Shown here: one piece after another, positions 1 to 5,744 of the stretch | Position numbering within the stretch: position 1 is the stretch's first letter | Layout: each line of letters starts with the position of its first letter | Source of the DNA: Pseudanabaenales cyanobacterium | GTDB lineage: Bacteria; Cyanobacteriota; Cyanobacteriia; Phormidesmidales; Phormidesmidaceae | Reading direction: 5' to 3' | Assembly (NCBI GenBank): GCA_022360135.1 | Contig: JAKSDM010001751.1 | Span: forward strand, 1 to 7,095 | DNA: 7,095 nucleotides | Notes under the pieces: generated by a model | Seen by the model: the letters and a program-made list of their open reading frames with translations, nothing else | The model's database searches: none | Told to the model about the DNA's origin: nothing | Made by a program: the position numbers and the translations under genes

Positions 1-285
1 CCTCAAAATCTGCTGGAGCGTCTAAAGACTCATAAGGCATCGGTGCTTGGCTTTATGTACGATTTCAGTATTCCCTTTGATAACAATCAAGCCGAACGTG
101 ACCTGCAGATGATGAAACTCAAGCAGAAAATTTCGGGTTACTTCCGTTCTGAGGAAGGAGCTCGGAAGTTCTGTCGTATTCGTGGTTATCTGGCTACTCT
201 GCGCAAGCAGGGACACAATCTCTTGGATGCTCTTGTTGATCTGTTTTCGGGTAATCCTCAGTCACCTTTACTACAGCCTAAGTAG
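1..285 (+). CDS. IS66-family transposase (TnpC), C-terminal part
   Basis: This is the 3' end of a transposase gene whose start lies before the window. The frame is open from base 1 and ends at TAG 283-285. About 94 residues are visible. They carry the IS66 C-terminal signature: a VPFDNNQAERD-like stretch (here IPFDNNQAERDLQMMKLKQK), then ISGYFRSEEGARKFCRIRGYLATLRKQG, where the acidic residue of the DNNQAERD block is the last catalytic region of the DDE transposase in this family. The ending on a proline-rich LLQPK tail after the LLDAL helix is normal for IS66 TnpC, so the 3' end of the gene looks intact. No IS66 terminal repeat follows. Within a few bases the sequence is already coding, on the other strand, for the IS4-type transposase, so the right end of the IS66 element seems to be lost. 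Family assignment is firm; activity cannot be judged from this part. Confidence 0.9.
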   Translation, partial: PQNLLERLKTHKASVLGFMYDFSIPFDNNQAERDLQMMKLKQKISGYFRSEEGARKFCRIRGYLATLRKQGHNLLDALVDLFSGNPQSPLLQPK

Positions 286-809
286 TAACGTTTGGGCTTT
301 TTATTCTTTGGACCTCTAGGATGAGGGCGAAATTTAGATAATTCAATCTGAGCGGCTAAACGCTGGAGAAGTTCTCCGGTTGCGTCCAAATCTAATTGAG
401 AAAAGGGGAGCCATTGAGACGGGGGAATAGCAATCATCATGCTATCATAGACGCGACGGATTTCATCGGCTAGATAATAGTTGGAGAGTCCGGCTTCGAT
501 CTTGTCAACCCCATGAACACTGCGCATCGCAGCTTTGAGCACAGCGAGCAAATTAGAGGCGATTAGGGCCATACAAAAGCCAAATAAGGCGGCTCTGGGA
601 TAGACTAAGTTTTTGATTTCTCCCTGAAAACATTGCTCTAGAACTTGAAAGAGGCGCTCAATTCGCCAGCGCTTTTGATAAAGTGATGCAATTTTGAGCG
701 CATGGGCGTCAGCAACCGGCAAATTGGAGAGTAGGGCAATTTCTGTGTCACCATCTCGGGTGAGATGTTTTAAGCGCACCACAACTCGTCGTAAGGTCAG
801 ACTTAAGGT

Positions 810-817
810 GTCGTTAA
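810..817. repeat. Target site duplication, left copy (8 bp)
   Basis: GTCGTTAA abuts the left end of the 111-bp element. It matches 929-936 in seven of eight bases (TCGTTAA identical). Confidence 0.75.
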
Positions 818-928
818 GGGAGCACGTCATCATTCAACGAGAGAATAATGAACCCTTATTCTAAGGTTCCTTCTAATGACTAGTTCTCAGGCTTTTATAT
901 TTCTCTGACGAAAGTTTGACGTGCTTCC
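818..928. mobile_element. 111-bp MITE-like element inside the IS4 transposase
   Basis: The ends are inverted repeats: GGGAGCACGTCA at 818-829 and, on the other strand, GGAAGCACGTCA at 928-917 (11 of 12 identical). A further AGAGAA match lies at the same distance inside each end. Immediately outside are near-identical copies of an 8-bp target: GTCGTTAA (810-817) and ATCGTTAA (929-936), 7 of 8 matching. The interior holds a perfect 7-bp stem, AGAATAA (842-848) with TTATTCT (856-862). The element has no coding capacity and brings in stop codons at 887-889 and 830-832. Excision of 119 bp restores the transposase frame, which confirms the boundaries. The transposase family that moves it is not recognised; an 8-bp duplication is compatible with several IS families. 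Confidence 0.85.
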
Positions 929-936
929 ATCGTTAA
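929..936. repeat. Target site duplication, right copy (8 bp)
   Basis: ATCGTTAA abuts the right end of the 111-bp element and pairs with 810-817. On the minus strand it encodes the FND residues at which the two transposase halves rejoin. Confidence 0.75.
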
Positions 937-1711
937 AAACCAGTTGCACAGACTGCTCAAAGACTTTTCCAGTGGTGTTACTCCCCATAGAGGACAACTC
1001 ATTGAGGGGTGTCCAGGGCATCCCCCCATGTTGACGAATGCCAAAGCTGGCTTGTCGGGCATGGAGACCAAAGAGAAATCCCAGGGTGCAGAAATTGCGG
1101 TCTGCAATCCAGAGGTCGCGGCTGACGACGGTCGCCAATACCCGGCAGAGCAGGGAGCGCTCTTGAGCATGACCATCTTCACAAGCAAACACATCAATGG
1201 CCAACATCAAGGCCGGATCCAAAATCACTAAGGCATGACCGGGTAACGGGGCGCTGGCAACGGAGCGAAGCACCGCCAAGCGCCGCTCTGTCGCCGCCAA
1301 GTGATTGCCATCGAGGATTTTTACCCGATATCCCTCAAGTAACGAGGACAGAGCGCCCCCCAGTTGGACAATGAGCGCTTGAGCTTTCATCGCCCCATAG
1401 CGAACCAGAGCTTCGACGATCTGGGGTTCAAGGCCATTGAGTTTGTTATAGACGGATTGAATGGATACCCCAATCTCTTTGGTTTTGGCCTGATAGGCCG
1501 CATTGATGGAGGGAGAGATGCCGCACACCACCAGACTCATAAGATTGAACACATTGGAAAATAGCAGGTTACGTTGATACTGGCGTTGGGCCTGCTGCTC
1601 AAACAACTGATCAACCTCTTCAGGCGGTAAACTCTGCTCCAATAGCACTCTGAGCATCACTGTAAGAGGACTTTCGGTGACGAAACGCTCAAATACTTCT
1701 CCCAAAATCAT

Positions 1712-2057
1712 GGCTAATGCAGCCCTGGTTTGTATTAGTAATCTGAGAATGATTAAACTACAAAAGGACGTTTACCACTAGTTCTTTATGGAATTGAGTA
1801 TCAATTATGAGAAACATAGACTCCAATTTTTGACGATGAAATTCTCTAAAGCTAAGTATAACAATGGTTACACTAAATATTAAACAGAATTGAAATAACC
1901 TTTAGAGGGTTGACCTATAAGATCTAACTCTTTGCATTGCGAAGTAGAACTGAAATGGCTTGCCCAGGCTATCATAAAGCTGAAACAGTGGTTGGGACGA
2001 AGGAACTACGAGCGTCCAAACTCGGATTGGCGATCGCGCATTGGTAGAGGAGACCCC
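1712..2057. other. AT-rich gap without a recognised gene
   Basis: About 345 bases upstream of both the IS4 transposase (minus) and the Uma2 gene (plus). It is AT-rich from about 1735 to 1930 and then nearer the base composition of the resident genes. It must hold the right end of the IS4 element and the promoter of the Uma2 gene, but I could not define a terminal repeat. A TTGACC hexamer at 1909-1914 could be a -35 box; no convincing -10 follows at the right distance. The Uma2 frame stays open back to TTG 1932, but those 42 codons look non-coding. A HIP1 octamer lies at 2030-2037. Confidence 0.5.
2046..2053 (+). promoter_or_regulatory. Ribosome binding site of the Uma2 gene
   Basis: AGAGGAGA lies four bases before ATG 2058. 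It decides the start in favour of this ATG over the upstream TTG at 1932, which has no such site. Confidence 0.75.
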
Positions 2058-2645
2058 ATGGTTATTTCGACTCAGAAACACATGACCCTTGAGGAGTATC
2101 TAACCTACGACGACGGGACGGATACTCGCTATGAGCTGAGAGATGGAGTCTTGGTTGCTATGGGAGCTGAGAGCGATGCAAACGTAAGTATTGCCATGTT
2201 CCTGATCTCGATATTCTTGAAAGTCGTTCCTTACTCACTGCTGAGACGGGGTACTGAAATTGCTGTCCCTGGAGCCAAGGCTGAAACTCGCTACCCTGAT
2301 TTGGTTGTACTAACAGAAGCGTGCAAGGCGGCTCTGTCAGGCCAGAAGCGATCGCTCATCACTTTCGATATGCCTACTCCCGCACTGGTGGTTGAGATTG
2401 TTTCCAATAGTGAAAGGGACAAACAATCTAGAGAGCGGGACTACAGCGATAAACGAGTAGAGTACGCTACAAGGGGTATTCCAGAGTATTGGATAATTGA
2501 CCCGATTACGGCTGTGGTCTGGGTCCTGTCTTTGGAGGATGAGGCATACCAAGAGCGCCATTTTACAGGCAGCCAGCTACTTAACTCTCTCACCTTCCCT
2601 GCGTTCCAGCTAACAGCTGAGGAAATCTTTAAGGCAGGGGAGTGA
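2058..2645 (+). CDS. Uma2-family (DUF820) PD-(D/E)XK nuclease-like protein
   Basis: 195 residues, the usual size for this family, which is greatly expanded in cyanobacteria. The fold is that of PD-(D/E)XK endonucleases; the biological role of the family is not established, and many copies sit in mobile or repeat-rich regions. Visible marks: MTLEEYLTYDDG near the N-terminus (residues 9-20), YELRDGVL (25-32), TRYPDLVVL (77-85, with the putative metal-binding D81), LVVEIVSNSE (110-119, with E113), and a lysine in the DKRVEYATRGIPEYWIIDP block (131-149, K132). All the expected active-site positions are present, so the protein may be active. The start at ATG 2058 is backed by the ribosome binding site at 2046-2053. 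A HIP1 site lies within the gene at 2348-2355. The gene stands alone, 102 bp ahead of the AraC-type gene in the same direction; a functional link between the two is not evident. Confidence 0.9.
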   Translation: MVISTQKHMTLEEYLTYDDGTDTRYELRDGVLVAMGAESDANVSIAMFLISIFLKVVPYSLLRRGTEIAVPGAKAETRYPDLVVLTEACKAALSGQKRSLITFDMPTPALVVEIVSNSERDKQSRERDYSDKRVEYATRGIPEYWIIDPITAVVWVLSLEDEAYQERHFTGSQLLNSLTFPAFQLTAEEIFKAGE

Positions 2646-2747
2646 TCAGTACTGTTATTGACGGGTGTGGCAAGATCTGATAGTTCGGCAAATGCATTCA
2701 GGCCGAGCTGAGCAACCAGGATCACCCCATGCTGAGAGACGTGTAGA

Positions 2748-3680
2748 ATGTCAAATATCACACCAGTGACCTTTGATGTCACGCAAGACAATAGCAGTCA
2801 GCAAATTTTTCCTCGCCAACCCATCCTCTCTAGTCAAAAAACCACCTGGCAAGGCATTTATTTAGGGCATCATCGCCAACCTCCCCACGAAACTCCTGAT
2901 TACATTCCCACCCAACATACTCTGAGCATTCATCTCGGCTATTCAAGAGATGAAGAGCAATGGTGGGGAAATGGGCATTTTCAACGAACCCACTTTATTC
3001 ACGGCGACATCGGTATCTATCCCGCCAACTGCCCTCAAAAACAACGCTGGAAAGAAGAGATTGAGTTTATCGATGTGTATTTGGAGCCCCTGTTGTTGAG
3101 TCAGATCGCTGATCAGCTAAACTGCTCGGAGCGGGTCGAAATTCTGCCGCACCAGACCATTCGTGATCCCTTGATTCAACAGATGGGATTGGCCCTCAAA
3201 GCAGAGCTTGAATCTACCCCTTCTCCCCATGGAACGGCGCCTCCAGCTGCCGGGAGTCAACTATATGCTGACTCGATCGCCCAAACACTCGCGATTCATT
3301 TGCTCAAGCGCTATAGCGTTCAAAAGACAGAAATCCCCACTTATACCGGCGGTTTGTCCAGACACAAGCTAAAAATAGCCATTGCTTACATTCACGAATA
3401 TCTGGATCAAGATTTGAGTTTGGCGGTGATGGCGGCTGTGGTGCAAATCAGTCCCCATTACTTTGCCAGCTTATTCAAACAGTCAACTGGGCTGACGCCG
3501 CACCAGTATGTGACTGTGCACCGGATTGAGCGGGCTAAGCAGTTGCTGAGCCAGCCGGAAGGGGCGATCGCGGACATCGCTCAACAAGTTGGCTTTCAGA
3601 ACCAAAGCTATTTCACCACCATCTTCCGTAAGCACACTGGGGTAACGCCGAAGGTGTACAAGGGAATGAAGTCTCAGTAG
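2748..3680 (+). CDS. AraC-family transcriptional regulator
   Basis: 310 residues, a normal length for a full AraC-type regulator. The N-terminal 200 residues would be the ligand-sensing or dimerisation part. They contain TQHTLSIHLGY, HGDIGIYPANCPQKQRW and EFIDVYLEPLL, which resemble the cupin-like sensing region of this family, but the effector cannot be told. The C-terminal 103 residues (from about 208) are the DNA-binding domain with two helix-turn-helix units: LSLAVMAAVVQISPHYFASLFKQ (about 224-246), and AIADIAQQVGFQNQSYFTTIFRKHTGVTPKVYK (about 273-305), which includes the strongly conserved GF.(N/D)QSYF..FRK.TG.TP.xY motif. It probably binds DNA and activates or represses nearby or distant genes. 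The start at ATG 2748 has only a weak upstream GAGAG. A HIP1 site lies inside at 3564-3571. There is no neighbour that is an obvious target; the EamA-like gene is 216 bp downstream. Confidence 0.93.
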   Translation: MSNITPVTFDVTQDNSSQQIFPRQPILSSQKTTWQGIYLGHHRQPPHETPDYIPTQHTLSIHLGYSRDEEQWWGNGHFQRTHFIHGDIGIYPANCPQKQRWKEEIEFIDVYLEPLLLSQIADQLNCSERVEILPHQTIRDPLIQQMGLALKAELESTPSPHGTAPPAAGSQLYADSIAQTLAIHLLKRYSVQKTEIPTYTGGLSRHKLKIAIAYIHEYLDQDLSLAVMAAVVQISPHYFASLFKQSTGLTPHQYVTVHRIERAKQLLSQPEGAIADIAQQVGFQNQSYFTTIFRKHTGVTPKVYKGMKSQ

Positions 3681-3708
3681 ATGATTGGGGATGGGGGGAA
3701 GGGGAAAT

Positions 3709-3756
3709 GGGGGAGATGAGGGAGATGGGGGAGATGAGGGAGATGGGGGAGATGAG
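3709..3756 (+). repeat. G-rich 18-bp tandem repeat
   Basis: The unit GGGGGAGATGAGGGAGAT is present twice in full (3709-3726, 3727-3744) and a third time in part (3745-3756). Each unit is itself two 9-bp halves (GGGGGAGAT and GAGGGAGAT). It is preceded by more G runs from about 3687 (GGGG, GGGGGG, GGGG). The strand has enough runs of three or more G to form a G-quadruplex. It lies right after the AraC gene stop, between that gene and the EamA-like gene. No gene is supported here, although a frame stays open. Confidence 0.85.
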
Positions 3757-3883
3757 ATATTATTGAGCTGTAGATTCCTAAAGACTCGCTTTGAATGGGT
3801 TGGAAGATTTCAAAACTATTCGGAAGAATGGGAAAGACAAGGTGGCGGCGGCAAGTCTATGCTTGACTTGCTGCTTTATACAG

Positions 3884-3889
3884 TAGGAG
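3884..3889 (+). promoter_or_regulatory. Ribosome binding site of the EamA-like gene
   Basis: TAGGAG lies seven bases before GTG 3897 and supports that non-ATG start; there is no other good start nearby. Confidence 0.65.
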
Positions 3890-3896
3890 TCCGATC

Positions 3897-4313
3897 GTGT
3901 TTGGATTTATCGGGTCTATGCTTTTGGCCATTTTGGGCATTGTTTTGTACAACCTGGCTCAAAAGCTGCAGCCGACGTCAGTGAATCCTTTCTTGATTCT
4001 GGCGATCGCTTACACCATCGCCGCCCTCATTAGTTTTTCTCTTTGCCTGTTTGCGCCTTGGGAGAGTGCTTCTGTCAAAGTCTCGTTAATCCCAGCCGCT
4101 TACTTAGCCATCGCTGTGGTGATGACTGAGCTGGGTTTCTTGTTGGTTTTCCGCTCAGGTTGGAACATCAGCATTGCCGGGGTTGTTTCAACCGCCGTCG
4201 CCGCCCTGATCCTGATTCCGGTGGGAATTTTCTTTCTCAAGGAAGCCATTTCGAGGGCGAACGTGGTCGGGATTATCGTCTGTCTGATAGGACTATTGCT
4301 GACTGTTAAGTAG
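3897..4313 (+). CDS. EamA/SMR-like four-helix membrane protein, probable small transporter
   Basis: 138 residues, nearly all in four hydrophobic stretches at about 2-20, 31-52, 64-87 and 94-137 (the last probably two helices with the loop FLKEAISRAN between). The end, VSTAVAALILIPVGIFFLKEAISRANVVGIIVCLIGLLL, matches the repeat ending of the drug/metabolite transporter superfamily, with the typical (F/L)LxE...-x-GxxLIxxGxxL pattern. This is the half-size form, like SMR pumps, which work as dimers in the cytoplasmic membrane. The substrate is unknown. A conserved glutamate in the first helix, needed in true SMR drug pumps, is not seen, so drug efflux should not be assumed. The GTG start is chosen for the ribosome binding site at 3884-3889. 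A HIP1 site lies at 4002-4009. It converges with the ABM-fold gene on the other strand, with 77 bp between the stops. Confidence 0.75.
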   Translation: MFGFIGSMLLAILGIVLYNLAQKLQPTSVNPFLILAIAYTIAALISFSLCLFAPWESASVKVSLIPAAYLAIAVVMTELGFLLVFRSGWNISIAGVVSTAVAALILIPVGIFFLKEAISRANVVGIIVCLIGLLLTVK

Positions 4314-4390
4314 CCAGGTTTGTTTTCCGCTACACCATTTACACTTACCCTATTTTTCACGGGAATAACATCAACCAGGGAGCCTTCATA

Positions 4391-4699
4391 TTAATTATCT
4401 TGAACAATCTCGTAATGTTCTACGACCGGAAATGGGTGATAAAAATGATGCAGTAAGGAGCGCCACTCTTGATATTGCGATGATTGTCGAAATCCAACCG
4501 TGTGATCCTCTAGCGTTTGCCAGCGTACCAATAGAATATAACGATTTGCAGTCTCTAGACAGCGTTGAAGTTCATGGGAAACATATCCTGGCATCGTCGA
4601 AATGATGGTTGAAGCTATTTTGAAAGCAGGTTCAAATTCAGGGGCTAAGCCAGGTTTGATATCAAGAATCGCAACTTCTAAGATCACCCTCTCAAACAT
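4391..4699 (-). CDS. Small ABM-domain protein (antibiotic biosynthesis monooxygenase-like)
   Basis: 102 residues from ATG 4699. It is a single-domain dimeric alpha-beta barrel protein of the ABM/YgiN type. Family members range from quinol monooxygenases to proteins with no known reaction, so the activity is left open. Visible marks: ILEVAILDIKPG at 6-17, MPGYVSHELQRCLE at 36-49, RYILLVRWQTLEDH at 53-66, FRQSSQYQEWRSLLHHFYHPFPVVEHY at 70-96. The start is uncertain. GTG 4705 in the same frame and GTG 4687 (giving VILEVAILD..., closer to the usual N-terminus, but with a GAGAGG too near) are both possible, and ATG 4699 has no clear ribosome binding site. The chosen start codon lies inside a perfect 19-bp palindrome (4697-4715). 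It runs in the same direction as the acetyltransferase gene upstream, 93 bp apart, and could share its transcript. Confidence 0.85.
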   Translation of the reverse strand: MFERVILEVAILDIKPGLAPEFEPAFKIASTIISTMPGYVSHELQRCLETANRYILLVRWQTLEDHTVGFRQSSQYQEWRSLLHHFYHPFPVVEHYEIVQDN

Positions 4700-4715
4700 C
4701 AACACACTGTTGATG
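4697..4715. promoter_or_regulatory. Perfect palindrome over the start of the ABM gene
   Basis: CATCAACA (4697-4704), three bases, then TGTTGATG (4708-4715): eight of eight bases pair. It includes the ATG of the minus-strand gene. It could be an operator for a dimeric repressor, or an RNA hairpin that hides the start codon. There is no T-run, so it is not a terminator. Confidence 0.55.
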
Positions 4716-4792
4716 CACTAACGACCTAGCCAACAGACTCGCTTCAGAATAATTTCTGTCTTATTTCTAAAATAAACGTGATGCGACCGAAA

Positions 4793-5317
4793 CTAGACCG
4801 TATTTTTTATTCTGCTAGCCATCGATATCTTCATTCCCAAGATGGCGACGTCCCGTTCTACGTCGTCAAGCAAAGCAACCTTGGGTAGCCATCCCCACTG
4901 TTCAAAACCGAATTTTTTGAATAATTTTAAGCTTGGGATATTATGCCCGAAAATAAAGCCCAGTAAGGTGTCAATCCCAATTTCTGGGCTGCGTGCGATC
5001 GCCGCTTGCAGGAGGGCGGACCCCAGCCCTTTGCCCCGCCAAGATTCATCAACATAAAGGCTAATTTCAGCTGTCTTGTTGTATGCAGGACGGCCATAGA
5101 ATGACGAGAAACTTAGCCAAGCGATCGCCATTTGCTCCTCTTCGACCACCCATAGCGGCCGGAAATCGGGGGTATGCTCCAGAAACCAGTTGAGTCGGCT
5201 TTCAACTGAAACAGGAGCGGTATCTGCTGTCACCCTACGGCTGGAAATCGTCGAGTTATAAATTGCCACAATGGCAGGCAAATCATTTTCTGAAGCATTC
5301 CGAATAGTTTGCGACAT
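4793..5317 (-). CDS. GNAT-family N-acetyltransferase, phosphinothricin-acetyltransferase-like
   Basis: 174 residues, the usual length for the Pat/bar-like branch of the GNAT family, which transfers acetyl from acetyl-CoA to an amino group of a small molecule. The true substrate is unknown; many members act on methionine derivatives or related compounds. Visible marks: IRNASENDLPAIVAIYNSTI at 5-24, the strand and Y of AEISLYV at 83-89, the acetyl-CoA pyrophosphate loop RGKGLGSALL at 94-103, and FGHNIPSLKLFKKFGFEQWGW near 123-143, with the N-P-S.xLxxKxGF pattern of this family. ATG 5317 is chosen because a strong GGGGAGGGAGAG precedes it. An in-frame ATG at 5350 would add 11 residues encoded by the inserted element at 5338-5494 and by its target copy, so it is rejected. 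HIP1 sites lie at 4995-5002 and 5121-5128. Confidence 0.9.
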   Translation of the reverse strand: MSQTIRNASENDLPAIVAIYNSTISSRRVTADTAPVSVESRLNWFLEHTPDFRPLWVVEEEQMAIAWLSFSSFYGRPAYNKTAEISLYVDESWRGKGLGSALLQAAIARSPEIGIDTLLGFIFGHNIPSLKLFKKFGFEQWGWLPKVALLDDVERDVAILGMKISMASRIKNTV

Positions 5318-5319
5318 TA

Positions 5320-5331
5320 CTCTCCCTCCCC
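5320..5331 (-). promoter_or_regulatory. Ribosome binding site of the acetyltransferase gene
   Basis: GGGGAGGGAGAG on the minus strand ends two bases before ATG 5317. Its first four G fall in the target duplication of the adjacent element, so the insertion stopped just short of the site. Confidence 0.75.
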
Positions 5332-5337
5332 TTACCG
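5328..5337. repeat. Target site duplication, left copy (10 bp)
   Basis: CCCCTTACCG directly abuts the left inverted repeat of the 157-bp element. It matches 5495-5504 in nine of ten bases. Confidence 0.75.
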
Positions 5338-5494
5338 CTACCGTGTACACACAAGTCGGAGTCGGAGTTATTTCGGCCCCCTAAATCCCCCAATTCTGGG
5401 GGACTTTGAACTCTGATCCCACCCCAGAATTGGGGGGTTAGGGGGGCCAGATCGGTGAATTTGCAATCGAGGTCGAAATCTGTGTACACCGTAG
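5338..5494. mobile_element. 157-bp MITE-like element between the acetyltransferase and nblA
   Basis: The ends are inverted repeats: CTACCGTGTACACA at 5338-5351 and CTACGGTGTACACA on the other strand from 5494 to 5481 (13 of 14). Flanking it are a 10-bp duplication (5328-5337 and 5495-5504, nine of ten; the first eight, CCCCTTAC, identical). Inside is a second, longer hairpin. The arm at 5375-5401 and the arm at 5422-5448 pair at 24 of 27 positions, around the block CCCCCAATTCTGGGG, which is a motif I know as a widely dispersed cyanobacterial repeat. No coding capacity. It lies in the leader of the acetyltransferase gene, so it either moved that gene away from its promoter or gave it a new one; the strong hairpin could also stop transcription. 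Confidence 0.82.
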
Positions 5495-5504
5495 CCCCTT
5501 ACTG
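5495..5504. repeat. Target site duplication, right copy (10 bp)
   Basis: CCCCTTACTG directly abuts the right inverted repeat of the 157-bp element; partner of 5328-5337. Confidence 0.75.
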
Positions 5505-5572
5505 AGAGATGATGCAGCCCATCTCTATATTCAACCATTGGCCCCACTGTTTTGCCGATGATCTAAACCTAT

Positions 5573-5596
5573 GGTAAATTATAATAAAGGTAAATT
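5573..5596 (+). repeat. Direct repeat upstream of nblA, possible regulator site
   Basis: GGTAAATT occurs at 5573-5580 and 5589-5596, 16 bp start to start. That is close to one and a half helical turns. The spacing could suit a dimeric regulator, but no known consensus is matched. The second copy overlaps the loop of the inverted repeat TTATAATAAA (5579-5588) / TTTATTATAA (5606-5615). Confidence 0.4.
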
Positions 5597-5616
5597 TTTG
5601 TATCTTTTATTATAAA

Positions 5617-5644
5617 TTGCTTGACTTCGAGTCATTTGTATAAT
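5617..5644 (+). promoter_or_regulatory. Probable sigma-70 promoter of nblA
   Basis: A perfect -10 box TATAAT at 5639-5644 is preceded by TTGCTT at 5617-5622 with a 16-bp spacer. TTGACT at 5621-5626 is a better hexamer but only 12 bp away, too close. Between the boxes lies a perfect palindrome, TGACT-TCG-AGTCA (5622-5634), which overlaps the end of the -35 box and could bind a repressor or activator. Transcription from here would give a leader of about 90 bases before ATG 5745. Confidence 0.55.
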
Positions 5645-5744
5645 TCGATTCGTTTTTCCTTGCGAGATTGAGATTTCATAGTGCAGATTGATGTTCGAGT
5701 TTTGTATCGCTGGTTAAGGCTAAACAGAAAAAAGGTGATGAACA

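Larger units (their letters stand above)
258..1711 (-). pseudogene. IS4-family transposase, interrupted by a 111-bp palindromic element
   Basis: The gene is read in two pieces. The 5' piece (1711 down to 887) gives 274 residues with the first two catalytic aspartates: ILDGNHLAATERRL (D134) and WIADRNFCTLGFLF (D204). The 3' piece (833 down to 258) carries TRDGDTEIALLSNLP and YQKRWRIERLF, whose glutamate is the third catalytic residue of the DDE triad. Residues at the break (from about G262 to the TGA at 887-889, and the first residues after 833) do not fit the family and are encoded by an inserted element at 818-928. Deleting that element plus one target copy (119 bp in all) joins both frames exactly, giving ...VQLVFNDTLSLTLRRVVV... 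and a protein of 444 residues, normal for the family, with the third catalytic residue at E312. The C-terminal tail (after about GPKNKKPKR) runs into the end of the IS66 gene, so the 3' end also looks cut. No terminal repeats were recognised at either end of the IS. Non-functional as it stands. Confidence 0.88.

Noticed and set aside
895..1564. Open frames on both strands inside the IS4 transposase (for example 944-1231 plus, 1364-1564 plus, 895-1197 minus)
   Set aside because: They lie over the well supported transposase frame, match no family and have no ribosome binding sites.
1932..2057. 42-codon N-terminal extension of the Uma2 gene from TTG 1932
   Set aside because: The Uma2 family begins near MTLEEYL; ATG 2058 has a good ribosome binding site, and the extension contains a HIP1 site and no family match.
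2441..2791. Minus-strand frame across the Uma2 3' end and the gap before the AraC gene
   Set aside because: Mostly antisense to two real genes. The part in the gap gives no recognised domain.
3685..3984. Plus-strand frame rich in Gly-Asp-Glu
   Set aside because: Its composition comes from the G-rich tandem repeat, and it overlaps the membrane protein gene in another frame.
5318..5350. Start of the acetyltransferase at ATG 5350
   Set aside because: The added codons lie in the inserted element and its target duplication. ATG 5317 has a strong ribosome binding site.
5505..5526. Inverted repeat AGAGATG / CATCTCT as a terminator
   Set aside because: Seven pairs with an eight-base loop but no T-run and no gene ending before it.
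5590..5603. NtcA-binding site (GTA-N8-TAT)
   Set aside because: One base from the consensus and about 35 bases from the -10 box in place of the usual 22-23. Kept only as a remark.
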